Shown one piece after another: positions 1 to 7,184 of a stretch of 15,834 nucleotides of DNA. The stretch is taken from positions 1 to 15,834 of the forward strand of contig DIKO01000014.1 of assembly GCA_002423615.1 (NCBI GenBank). Reading direction: 5' to 3'. Position 1 is the stretch's first letter; each line of letters starts with the position of its first letter. The translations under genes and the position numbers were made by a program. The stretch comes from Desulfobacteraceae bacterium UBA5616 (GTDB lineage: Bacteria; Desulfobacterota; Desulfobacteria; Desulfobacterales; UBA5616). Under the pieces are notes generated by a model, which did no database searches, was not told the DNA's origin, and saw only the letters and a list, made by a program, of their open reading frames with translations.

Positions 1-19
1 AACAAACAGGTAATGCTCC

Positions 20-370
20 CTATCCCACACCGATGGTGATGCCGCTGGACAGTCCTGGAAAATGGGGCCACCGCGTAACGGCCTGGTAATAGGCCAGCCC
101 TCCGGTCTCTTCCCGGGCGATGAAGGCGACTCCGTTGACGGCCAGCGGGGGGAAGGGGTCCGGCTGCAATGTCAGCCAGGACCACAGGGGTTCGTCCGCG
201 ATGCCGGTATCGGGCCGGCCGGCGATGTCCTGGGTGTACCGCACGCCCCTTTCGGTCAAACCGCCGAAATCACCATCCGCTATAAGCATGGCGCCCACCC
301 GGTTCAGCCAGGTCTGAAGTACTTTTACTTCTTCACCCTTGTCTCCGCGACGCAATACCGGATAACTCAT
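20..370 (-). CDS. Peptidoglycan-binding / lysozyme-like protein, apparently cut short
   Basis: A 116-residue protein. Residues 1-70 look like a PG_binding_1 domain: RRGDKGEEVKVLQTWLN, then DGDFGGLTERGVRYTQ, then TGIADEPLWSWL. Residues 78-116 look like the start of a pesticin/T4-lysozyme-type muramidase domain: FIAREETGG carries the candidate catalytic Glu (87 or 88), and SSGITIGVG matches the conserved Thr-Ile-Gly strand. In relatives I know, that strand continues as YDLG and roughly 100 further residues, but here a TAG stop follows at once. The last 19 bases of the window do not restore YDLG in any frame. The start at 370 was chosen over longer in-frame starts because AGGAGG lies 6 nt upstream. 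No signal peptide is seen. It lies 124 nt downstream of the Fe-S protein gene on the same strand. It could be a degraded gene, an assembly error or a true short protein. Confidence 0.6.
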   Translation of the reverse strand: MSYPVLRRGDKGEEVKVLQTWLNRVGAMLIADGDFGGLTERGVRYTQDIAGRPDTGIADEPLWSWLTLQPDPFPPLAVNGVAFIAREETGGLAYYQAVTRWPHFPGLSSGITIGVG

Positions 371-494
371 GATGCCTCCTTGGTGTTTGGGGGAAAATGC
401 CCGCAGTGAAACATTCGGGTTTTGGCTTCCTATATACCCAATCGACTCAGCCGGATCAATCAAAACCTCCATGCAAAATGATGCGAAAAGGCCG

Positions 495-1796
495 CTATTG
501 GAATGTTTCGGCATAAATCTCGATGGGATGACGGACACGGATTTCTTCACCGGCCCGGGAGAGGACATCCGAGAACTGAATCATGCAGGCCGGACATCCG
601 GTAGCAAGTGTCCGGCACCGGGTTTGCCGGATGTTTTCCAGTTTCCGGTTTCCCATACGGGCGGAAAGGTCATAGTATTCCAGATTGAAACTCCCTCCCA
701 TTCCGCAGCACTGATCGGCTTTTTCCATTTCCACCAGTTCATACCCGGGATTGGCGGCGACCAATGCGCGGGGCTCTGATGAAATTCCCAGGCTTTTTTT
801 AAGATGACAGGGATCATGGTAGGTGATGCGTCGGCGGTCCCCGGGGGTTGCACGGGCCGCGGGAGGAGAATTAATTCCGTGTTCGGAAACGATGAACTGA
901 GAAATGTCCCGGGTTTTTCCGGCAATATCCATAACCGCCTCAGCGGTATCCGGATCCAGGTGTTTTGCCATCATGGGCCAGACTTTCCGGATCGTAAACG
1001 TGCAGGTGGCGCAGGCGGTTACCAGGAAATCGAATTTCAAATCATTGAAAAGGCGGACATGAAGGCGAATCAGCCGGGCCATGGCATCCGTGTCGCCGGA
1101 AGAAAGGGACGGAATCCCGCAGCACCCCTGCTCCGGGGGAACCAGAAGGTTGATATGGAGGTGGTGAAAAACTTTTATCACGGCTTCCCCGATCCCGGGG
1201 AACACCTGGTCGATGAGACACCCTGCAAAAAAAAGGACATTTTTACCGGAGGGAAAATGTGCGTTCCCCGGATCCATCCGCTGAAAGGGGACCGGCGCCA
1301 GAGGAACCCAATGCCGGTTATCCGTCAGAAGGCGGGGCAGGACCCGGAGTGTAGATGTTCCGGTGACCGGGGTTTCCGGGGTAAAGGCCCATTTCCGGGC
1401 TTTCCGGAGAAACGAGGCCATCCGGTTGAAAGTGCCGGGGTCGGCCAGAACGCGCGATAACATCCGTTTTTTGAAAGGGGAAAGTCTTTTTACGGACGAC
1501 AGGACCATTCGGGCCTTGAGAAAGATTTCCACAACATTGACACCGTTCGGGCAGTTGGCCCCGCAGGATCCGCAGAGGAGGCAGCGGTCCAGCCTTTCGG
1601 AGACACCCTGGGCGGAGCTGAAATGATGTTCCAGAAGCCCGTCCAGAAGGGCCAGCTTTCCCCGGGCCACATCGTTTTCATGGCGGGTTTCCCGATACAA
1701 CGGGCATACGGCCTGGCACATCCCGCAACGGGCGCAGGCGTCCAGGTCCTTTTCAAGTTCTTTCAATCCCCGGACGAGTTCTTGCATCGATGCCAT
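495..1796 (-). CDS. (Fe-S)-binding oxidoreductase subunit, GlcF/LutA/HdrD-like
   Basis: A 433-residue cytoplasmic Fe-S electron-transfer subunit. The N-terminus has two ferredoxin-type 4Fe-4S motifs, CARCGMCQAVCP (Cys21, 24, 27, 31) and CLLCGSCGANCP (Cys72, 75, 78, 82). Two cysteine-rich CCG domains follow: Cys193, Cys225-226 and Cys262/265 in the first; Cys330, Cys363-364 (CCGMGGSF) and Cys401/404 in the second. Length and order fit the glycolate/lactate oxidase iron-sulfur subunit, which passes electrons from an FAD-linked D-2-hydroxyacid dehydrogenase towards quinone or another acceptor. No such flavoprotein gene is adjacent: upstream is a divergent unrelated gene. The start is the first ATG after an in-frame TAA (24 nt upstream). 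A GAGAGG site lies about 14 nt away, so the ATG at 1787 is a possible alternative. The fold is certain; the substrate is not. Confidence 0.88.
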   Translation of the reverse strand: MASMQELVRGLKELEKDLDACARCGMCQAVCPLYRETRHENDVARGKLALLDGLLEHHFSSAQGVSERLDRCLLCGSCGANCPNGVNVVEIFLKARMVLSSVKRLSPFKKRMLSRVLADPGTFNRMASFLRKARKWAFTPETPVTGTSTLRVLPRLLTDNRHWVPLAPVPFQRMDPGNAHFPSGKNVLFFAGCLIDQVFPGIGEAVIKVFHHLHINLLVPPEQGCCGIPSLSSGDTDAMARLIRLHVRLFNDLKFDFLVTACATCTFTIRKVWPMMAKHLDPDTAEAVMDIAGKTRDISQFIVSEHGINSPPAARATPGDRRRITYHDPCHLKKSLGISSEPRALVAANPGYELVEMEKADQCCGMGGSFNLEYYDLSARMGNRKLENIRQTRCRTLATGCPACMIQFSDVLSRAGEEIRVRHPIEIYAETFQ

Positions 1797-1974
1797 GACG
1801 GCCGGATGATCCTCTCTTTAGGGTGTGTCTGATCCGATTGATCCTCTATCAATGCCGGTCTTTAAAAGCAATACGTATGAGTGCCCGCGGATCATGACAC
1901 AGGTCTTTCCCCAAGCCGGGTGCACATGGCTAAATGTTTGAAATTCATATTTTAATCAAATGTTTTCATCCATG

Positions 1975-2003
1975 TTGACAATGCCGGACAATTTAAGTAG
2001 CAT
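1975..2003 (+). promoter_or_regulatory. Sigma70-type promoter for the hydantoinase operon
   Basis: TTGACA at 1975-1980 is a perfect -35 box. After a 17-nt spacer comes TAGCAT at 1998-2003, a 4/6 match to the -10 box. A start near 2010 would give a leader of about 100 nt before the ATG at 2108. This is the best promoter in the 311-bp divergent spacer 1797-2107; the rest of that spacer holds no gene that I can see. No equally good promoter was found for the minus-strand Fe-S gene. Confidence 0.6.
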
Positions 2004-2014
2004 AAAACTTTATG
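2001..2014. promoter_or_regulatory. 14-bp palindrome overlapping the -10 box (possible operator)
   Basis: CATAAAACTTTATG has perfect 6-bp arms around a 2-bp centre. It starts inside the predicted -10 box and covers the likely transcription start, a typical place for a repressor site. No second copy was noticed in the spacer, and no regulator gene is adjacent. AT-rich palindromes of this size arise by chance fairly often. Confidence 0.3.
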
Positions 2015-2107
2015 TTTTGGATCCCGATCCGGCATCTGCCTGTAAAAAAGGCCTTGAAGAGGGATCGGCTGCTGCCGGGGTCTCATGACGCCTTATAAGG
2101 ATAGGCT

Positions 2108-3823
2108 ATGATTATTGGTCTGGATGTTGGAGGAACCCATACGGACGTTGTCCTTCTGGGAAGCCCGGGGCTTTTGAACGCCGTCAAGGTGCACACCGAT
2201 GCCGCAAACCTTTTCGATACGGTGTTGAAAGGGCTTGATGCGGTTATGAAGGGGATCGATCCCAGCGAAATCGAGCGAATTGTGTTAAGCACGACGCTGA
2301 CCACCAATGCCGTGATTCAGAGCAAGGTTCCGGAAGTCGGCTTGATCGTTTCCGGAGGCCCCGGCATAGATCCGGAATTTTTCCGCATCGGTTCCCATTA
2401 TTACCCCGTGTCCGGCTCCATTGATCACCGGGGAAGGGAAGTCGACCCCATCCAGGCCGATGAAATCCTGCGAATTTCAAAAAAGATGAGACAGGAGGGG
2501 ATCCTGAATGTCGGGGTGGTCTCCAAATTTTCCGTCCGGAATCCCGCTCATGAACTCGAGATCTTCAGTCTCATGAAAGGCAGTTTCGACAGCGTATTTC
2601 TGGGGCACCGGGTATCCGGAGGGTTGAGTTTTCCCCGTCGAATCGCCACCACCTATTTGAATGCCGCCGTATATCCCCTTCACAGGGACTTTTTTTCAGC
2701 AGTCGAAAAATCCCTTCGGCAAAAAGGCCTGAATGTTCCCATCCGCATCCTCAAGGCTGATGGGGGAAACATGAGCTTCGGCGCATCCATTGATTTTCCC
2801 ATGCAGACCATCCTTTCCGGTCCCGCGGCGAGCATCATGGGGGCCATCGCGTTTGCGCCCAGGGATTCGGAAACCCTGGTCCTGGATGTGGGGGGAACCA
2901 CAACGGACATGGCTGTTTTGATCAACGGCGCGCCACTGGTCAATCCCGTGGGCATCAATGTGGGGCCTTACCAGACCCTGGTCCGGTCGTTGGAAACCCA
3001 TTCCATCGGTATGGGTGGTGATTCCGAGGTGAGGGTTGAAAACGGCGAGATCCGCATCGGTCCCGAAAGAAAAGGGCCGGCCATGGCCTATGACGGTCCG
3101 GTGCCCACTCCCACCGACGCTCTTTTCGTGCTGGGAAAGAACACCGGGGGAGATCGGGAAAAATCCGCCAGGGGCTTTGAGCCCATTGCCGGGGCATTGG
3201 GGATGTCCGTGGAAGGAGCAGCCAAAAAAGTATTTGACCTGGCCAGCGGCACCATCCTCCTGGCCGCGGGGGAAATGATCCGCCGGATCAACGCCAAACC
3301 GGTGTACACGGTTCATGAAATGCTGGAAGGGCACCAGGTCAGGCCCGGAACGGTTCTGGTGCTCGGGGGTCCGGCGGTTCAGTTTGCCGAGTGTTTCAGG
3401 GAGATATCCGATTTTGAGGTCTCGGTGGTGCCGCGGTGGGCGGTGGCCAATGCCATCGGCGCCGGCCTGGCCAGGACCACCTCGGAAGTGGTCCTTTTCG
3501 CCGATACGGAACGGGGGATGGCCGTATCCCCGGGTGAAAATTACCGGGAGAACATCAGCCGCAATTTTTCGAAAAAAGACGCCGTTGAACTGGCCTGTTC
3601 CCTGCTGCGGGAGAAGGCTCTGAAAAGGGGGGCCAACCCGGACTATCTCGAAATGGAGGTGGTGGAAGACCTGGAATTCAACATGGTCCGGAATTTTTCC
3701 ACCACGGGGAAGAATATCCGGGTCAAGGTTCAGGTGAAACCCGGGCTCATCAGGGGACACCAGACCATGCTGGCCAATCTCGCAGCAACCGAACAAGGCG
3801 GAGTTCATCATGTTAAAGGCTAA
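2108..3823 (+). CDS. Hydantoinase/oxoprolinase family protein (HyuA-like)
   Basis: A 571-residue ASKHA-fold enzyme related to N-methylhydantoinase A, 5-oxoprolinase and acetone carboxylase beta. These enzymes use ATP to activate and open cyclic imides or lactams, or to carboxylate ketones. Phosphate-binding loops are visible at residues 3-16 (IGLDVGGTHTDVVL) and 258-271 (VLDVGGTTTDMAVL). TTLTTNAV (62-69), ILSGPAASIMGA (235-246) and SIGMGGDSEVRV (299-310) match family blocks. It is shorter than typical HyuA (about 680 residues), and no HyuB partner lies in the window, so it may act alone or with its neighbours. The start has TAAGGAT about 6 nt upstream. It is the first gene of the cluster, and its last 14 nt overlap the deacetylase gene, which suggests translational coupling. 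The substrate is unknown. Confidence 0.88.
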   Translation: MIIGLDVGGTHTDVVLLGSPGLLNAVKVHTDAANLFDTVLKGLDAVMKGIDPSEIERIVLSTTLTTNAVIQSKVPEVGLIVSGGPGIDPEFFRIGSHYYPVSGSIDHRGREVDPIQADEILRISKKMRQEGILNVGVVSKFSVRNPAHELEIFSLMKGSFDSVFLGHRVSGGLSFPRRIATTYLNAAVYPLHRDFFSAVEKSLRQKGLNVPIRILKADGGNMSFGASIDFPMQTILSGPAASIMGAIAFAPRDSETLVLDVGGTTTDMAVLINGAPLVNPVGINVGPYQTLVRSLETHSIGMGGDSEVRVENGEIRIGPERKGPAMAYDGPVPTPTDALFVLGKNTGGDREKSARGFEPIAGALGMSVEGAAKKVFDLASGTILLAAGEMIRRINAKPVYTVHEMLEGHQVRPGTVLVLGGPAVQFAECFREISDFEVSVVPRWAVANAIGAGLARTTSEVVLFADTERGMAVSPGENYRENISRNFSKKDAVELACSLLREKALKRGANPDYLEMEVVEDLEFNMVRNFSTTGKNIRVKVQVKPGLIRGHQTMLANLAATEQGGVHHVKG

Positions 3824-5138
3824 ATACAAAACCGGGCTGGTTTTTTTCCCGGCCTTTGACTGGGCCATCGATCCCACCCATCCGGAACGGGAGGAGCGCC
3901 TGCTGTATACTCAGGATCAGGTGTTTGAGGAAGGACTGTTCGATGTGGACGGGATTTTGGAGTTCAAACCGGACCTGGTGAATCTCAAGGATGTTCAGCG
4001 GGTCCATTTCTGCATACCCGACGTATGGAGCGTGACCACGGAATCCCATCTCATCAGCGCGGGGGGCGCCAAAACCATCGGCATGGCGGTATTGGACAAA
4101 AAGGTGGAACGCGGATTCGCCCTGGTGCGCCCGCCCGGACACCATGCCATGCGGGTGGTCCACGGGGCCAGGGGATTCTGCAATATCAACATCGAAGCCA
4201 TCATGATCGAATTTCTGAGGCGGGTTTACCCGGTAAACCGGGTGGCCGTGGTGGATACGGACTGCCATCACGGGGACGGGACTCAGGATATCTACTGGCA
4301 TGACCCGGATACCCTTTTTATCTCCCTGCACCAGGACGGCAGGACCCTTTACCCTGGTACGGGATTTACCCGGGAGCAGGGCGGACCCAACGCCTTCGGG
4401 ACCACGGTCAACATCCCCCTGCCGCCCTACACCGGAGATGAGGGATTTTTAAGGGTCATCGAAAACATCGTCCTGCCCATCCTGGAGGATTTCAAACCGG
4501 ACCTGATTGTCAATTCCGCCGGTCAGGACAATCATTTTTCCGATCCCCTCACCAACATGAATTTTTCCGCCCAGGGGTATGGAAAACTCACCGAAATGCT
4601 CAAGCCCGACATCGCCGTTCTCGAAGGCGGTTATTCCATCGAAGGGGCCTTGCCCTACATGAATGTGGGCATCATCCTGGCCATGGCCGGCATTGATTAC
4701 AGCAAGGTCAGGGAGCCGGATTATACCCCGGAAAGGACCCGCCAGAAACCTGGCATCACGGCCTATATCGACGAACTCTGTCCCCAGGTGCTCGACAACT
4801 GGAGGAAGAAGGAATCCCTGGGCCGGGACCTGTGCCGGGGAAAGGAATTTATCGAACGCCGGCGCACCATTTTTTACGACACCGACAACATCATGGAAGA
4901 GCAGCACGAAACCATCCGGGTTTGTACCCGGTGCGGCGGGGCGTTAAGGATTGACACCCGGTCTTCCGCACGCGGCAGGGTGCTGGCGGTGAACATCCCT
5001 CGAAAAGCCTGCGATTCATGCAAGGAAACCGGGTACCGGTGGTATGAGGAAGGAGCCCGGGATACCTTCGGCAGTGTTTTGCTCCAGGACAGGCCCCGGG
5101 ACACTTATCTGGCAAAGAAAAAGACAGGGGCGGATTGA
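3810..5138 (+). CDS. Histone-deacetylase-fold amidohydrolase with C-terminal zinc ribbon
   Basis: A 442-residue zinc-dependent deacylase of the arginase/deacetylase superfamily (relatives: AcuC, acetylpolyamine amidohydrolases, class II HDACs). The active site appears complete: RPPGHHA (107-113) gives the His pair; DTDCHHGDGTQ (149-159) gives Asp151 and His153 as zinc ligands; AGQDNHFSDP gives the third ligand, Asp240; GGY gives Tyr275, which polarises the amide. After the catalytic domain (to about 300) there is a linker and a C-terminal segment with CTRCGG (Cys372/375) and CDSCKETG (Cys401/404), a probable Cys4 zinc ribbon that ordinary bacterial HDACs lack. No signal peptide, so cytoplasmic. 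It overlaps hyuA-like by 14 nt and epmA by 4 nt. An AAGGCGGAG site precedes the ATG. Candidate substrates are acetyl-lysine in proteins, an acylated polyamine or another amide; the sequence does not decide. Confidence 0.9.
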   Translation: MLKAKYKTGLVFFPAFDWAIDPTHPEREERLLYTQDQVFEEGLFDVDGILEFKPDLVNLKDVQRVHFCIPDVWSVTTESHLISAGGAKTIGMAVLDKKVERGFALVRPPGHHAMRVVHGARGFCNINIEAIMIEFLRRVYPVNRVAVVDTDCHHGDGTQDIYWHDPDTLFISLHQDGRTLYPGTGFTREQGGPNAFGTTVNIPLPPYTGDEGFLRVIENIVLPILEDFKPDLIVNSAGQDNHFSDPLTNMNFSAQGYGKLTEMLKPDIAVLEGGYSIEGALPYMNVGIILAMAGIDYSKVREPDYTPERTRQKPGITAYIDELCPQVLDNWRKKESLGRDLCRGKEFIERRRTIFYDTDNIMEEQHETIRVCTRCGGALRIDTRSSARGRVLAVNIPRKACDSCKETGYRWYEEGARDTFGSVLLQDRPRDTYLAKKKTGAD

Positions 5139-6055
5139 AGCATTTCAGACAGGCGGATATGGGTGAGCATCTTTTCCTCCGAGCTACCGTTATTTCCGCC
5201 ATTCGCCGATTTTTCGCCCAACGGGGTTTTCTGGAAGTCGAGACGCCTCTGCGGATACCCGCGCCCGCTCCCGAAATCCACCTGGATGCCCAGGCCTCGG
5301 GGGACTGGTATCTGCAGACGTCACCCGAGTTATGCATGAAGCGGCTTCTGGCCGCAGGTTACGACCGGATTTTTCAGATCTGCAAATGCTTCCGGAAAGG
5401 GGAGCGGGGTAGATTCCATCTGCCTGAATTCACCCTCCTGGAATGGTATGCGGCGAACACGGATTACCGGGACATGATGGCGCAAACCGAAGATCTTGTC
5501 CGGCATGCGGCCCGTGAGATTGGGTTAAAAACCACCCTTCACTTCAAAGGACATGCCGTTGATCTGGAAAGCCCCTGGCAGCGGACTTCCGTCCGGGATG
5601 CCTTTGAACGATACGCCGCCGTTTCTCTGGATGAAGCCTTGTCCCGAAATGTGTTTGAGGAAATTTTGACCGAAGTGGTGGAGCCCTTTCTGGGGATTCC
5701 CAGTCCTGTTTTTCTGTTCGACTATCCCGCTGAAATGGGGGCACTGGCCCGGTTGAAGCCCGAAAATCCCCGGTATGCGGAACGGTTTGAACTGTACATC
5801 GCCGGGGTTGAAATCTGCAACGCTTTTTCCGAACTCACGGACCCTGAGGAGCAACGCAATCGGTTTGAAAAGGATATCCGGGCCCGGGAATCCCTGGGAA
5901 AGGAAATCTACCCCGAGGCAGTCCACTTTTTAGAATCTCTGACAGAAATGCCCGAAGCTTCGGGAAACGCACTGGGGGTGGACCGCCTGGTCATGGTTCT
6001 TGGAAATCTGGACGATATTGACGCGGTTACGGCGTTCACGCCGGAAGACTTGTGA
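5135..6055 (+). CDS. epmA: Elongation factor P--lysine ligase (class II LysRS-like)
   Basis: A 306-residue tRNA-free paralogue of the class II LysRS core. EpmA (GenX/PoxA/YjeA) activates lysine or (R)-beta-lysine with ATP and joins it to a conserved lysine of EF-P, helping ribosomes pass proline runs. There is no N-terminal anticodon-binding domain. Visible motifs are FLEVETP (motif 1 region), QTSPELCMKRLLAAG, motif 2 FRKGERGRFHLPEFTLLEWY (86-105), NAFSELTDPEEQ and motif 3 GNALGVDRLVM with Arg284. All line up with E. coli EpmA (325 residues). The chosen start is TTG at 5135, inside the deacetylase stop (TTGA overlap), with AGGGG 4 nt upstream; the alternative is ATG at 5159. Neither efp nor the beta-lysine mutase gene epmB is in the window. 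Confidence 0.92.
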   Translation: MKHFRQADMGEHLFLRATVISAIRRFFAQRGFLEVETPLRIPAPAPEIHLDAQASGDWYLQTSPELCMKRLLAAGYDRIFQICKCFRKGERGRFHLPEFTLLEWYAANTDYRDMMAQTEDLVRHAAREIGLKTTLHFKGHAVDLESPWQRTSVRDAFERYAAVSLDEALSRNVFEEILTEVVEPFLGIPSPVFLFDYPAEMGALARLKPENPRYAERFELYIAGVEICNAFSELTDPEEQRNRFEKDIRARESLGKEIYPEAVHFLESLTEMPEASGNALGVDRLVMVLGNLDDIDAVTAFTPEDL

Positions 6056-6083
6056 GAGGGGTGTAACCGGATACAGGTGCTTT

Positions 6084-6866
6084 ATGGGTGTGGTTTATCG
6101 AAAAGTCAGCGGCATTCCCCGGCTCAGGGGAAAGAAAAAACCCTATGTGATCGCCCACCGGGGGAATCAGACCGCATGCCCGGAGAACACCCTTGCCGCG
6201 TTTGAACAGGCCATCGAGGACGGGGCCGACATTATTGAAACCGACGTTCATCTGACCAGCGATGATGTGTTTGTCTGCATTCATGACCCTTCCGTGGATC
6301 GCACCACCAACGGCAAAGGCCTTGTGGCGGACATGACCCTGGAGGAAATCAGGGGCCTCAGCGCCGGGCATGACCGGAGGGAGTTTCAGCACGAAAGGAT
6401 TCCGACTTTAACGGAAACCCTAAGCCTCATTCCGGAAGACAGGGCCCTGGCCCTGGAACTGAAAACCGACCGGTTCCTTGACGAAGCGGTATGTGAACGA
6501 CTGATCTCTACGCTCAAGGCGGAAAAGATCCTGGACCGCAGCCTGATCCTGTCCTTTTCCATGGACCATCTGAAAGCCATGCAGCGTGTTTGGCCGGAGG
6601 CTTACACGGGATGGATCACCCTCACGAAAAAACGGCCCCTCAAAGGACCCCGCCTGCTCGGGCCCTACTGGCGGATACTGCTGCAAAATCCCCTTTACGT
6701 GCTGTGGGCCCATATGAACCGGCAGGCGGTCTGCCCGCTGGATACGTCGCCGGACAGGCGGTTGTGGTTTTACCGGATCATGGGCTGCGACGCGGTGATC
6801 ACCGACAACCCGGCCGCCACCTGCAAAAAACTGGGAAAGACCCCTGGATATGGAAAACATTTATAA
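6084..6866 (+). CDS. Glycerophosphodiester phosphodiesterase (GDPD family)
   Basis: A 260-residue TIM-barrel phosphodiesterase that splits glycerophosphodiesters into sn-glycerol 3-phosphate and an alcohol. Catalytic residues are present: IAHRGN (His25, Arg26), CPENTLAAF (Glu34, Asn35), IETDVH (Glu52, Asp54; metal ligands) and the general acid/base His67 in CIHDPSVDRTTNG. LALELKT and DAVITDNP are later family blocks. No signal peptide is seen, so it is UgpQ-like and cytoplasmic rather than GlpQ-like. The start at ATG 6084 (AGGTG 4 nt upstream) gives family-typical length; an earlier in-frame ATG at 6000 lies inside epmA and would add 28 residues without homology. It starts 28 nt after epmA and overlaps the cupin gene by 17 nt. 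Confidence 0.87.
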   Translation: MGVVYRKVSGIPRLRGKKKPYVIAHRGNQTACPENTLAAFEQAIEDGADIIETDVHLTSDDVFVCIHDPSVDRTTNGKGLVADMTLEEIRGLSAGHDRREFQHERIPTLTETLSLIPEDRALALELKTDRFLDEAVCERLISTLKAEKILDRSLILSFSMDHLKAMQRVWPEAYTGWITLTKKRPLKGPRLLGPYWRILLQNPLYVLWAHMNRQAVCPLDTSPDRRLWFYRIMGCDAVITDNPAATCKKLGKTPGYGKHL

Positions 6867-7170
6867 TAATATCCCGGATCATCTTCCCCGCGAGCTGTTT
6901 GATGGGATACTGTCGGGCCGGGATTTCAGGATGGAGCGAATCGTCTCAAGGGGGCATAAAACCCCCGAAGGAACCTGGTATGACCAGGACGAAGACGAAT
7001 GGGTCTTGGTTCTCAAGGGGTGTGCCGGGCTTTGCATTCAGGGGCGAAAAGAGGTCATTGTCATGGGGCCGGGAGATTATGTGCATCTAGACGCCCATGT
7101 GAAGCACCGCGTGGAATGGACGGACGAAGCCGGTGAAACCGTATGGCTGGCCATACATTTCAATAAATAA
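6850..7170 (+). CDS. Small cupin-domain protein
   Basis: A 106-residue single-domain cupin. Residues 42-56 (GTWYDQDEDEWVLVL) and the following KG match cupin motif 1 in the EX6G part. MGPGDYVHLDAHVKHRVEW matches motif 2, with the terminal His. The usual HxH of motif 1 is absent, but the WYDQDEDEWV form is, as far as I know, normal for this subfamily; His36 just upstream could serve as a ligand. Its function is unknown; cupins of this type are sensors, isomerases or small-molecule binders. It starts inside the end of the phosphodiesterase gene (17-nt overlap), and the GNAT gene follows 14 nt after its stop. Confidence 0.82.
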   Translation: MENIYNNIPDHLPRELFDGILSGRDFRMERIVSRGHKTPEGTWYDQDEDEWVLVLKGCAGLCIQGRKEVIVMGPGDYVHLDAHVKHRVEWTDEAGETVWLAIHFNK

Positions 7171-7184
7171 GCCGAAAGGTCGAC

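Noticed and set aside
62..409. Plus-strand frames over the lysozyme-like gene
   Set aside because: They lack ribosome sites and family motifs and lie opposite a frame with clear domain similarity and an AGGAGG site.
804..1460. 218-codon plus-strand frame opposite the Fe-S protein gene
   Set aside because: Composition is typical of an antisense shadow; the opposite strand has the two 4Fe-4S and two CCG motifs.
2696..3877. 393-codon minus-strand frame opposite the hydantoinase gene
   Set aside because: Long but rich in Gly, His and Pro as antisense frames of GC-rich genes are, with no domain recognised; the plus strand has the complete hydantoinase motifs.
6000..6083. Longer N-terminus for the phosphodiesterase
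   Set aside because: The extra 28 codons overlap the end of epmA, have no homology-like content and no suitable ribosome site; ATG 6084 gives the usual family length.
6850..7170. Cupin with a lost metal site
   Set aside because: The classical HxH is missing, but the WYDQDEDEWV form seems to be the norm for this subfamily, so it is not evidence of decay.
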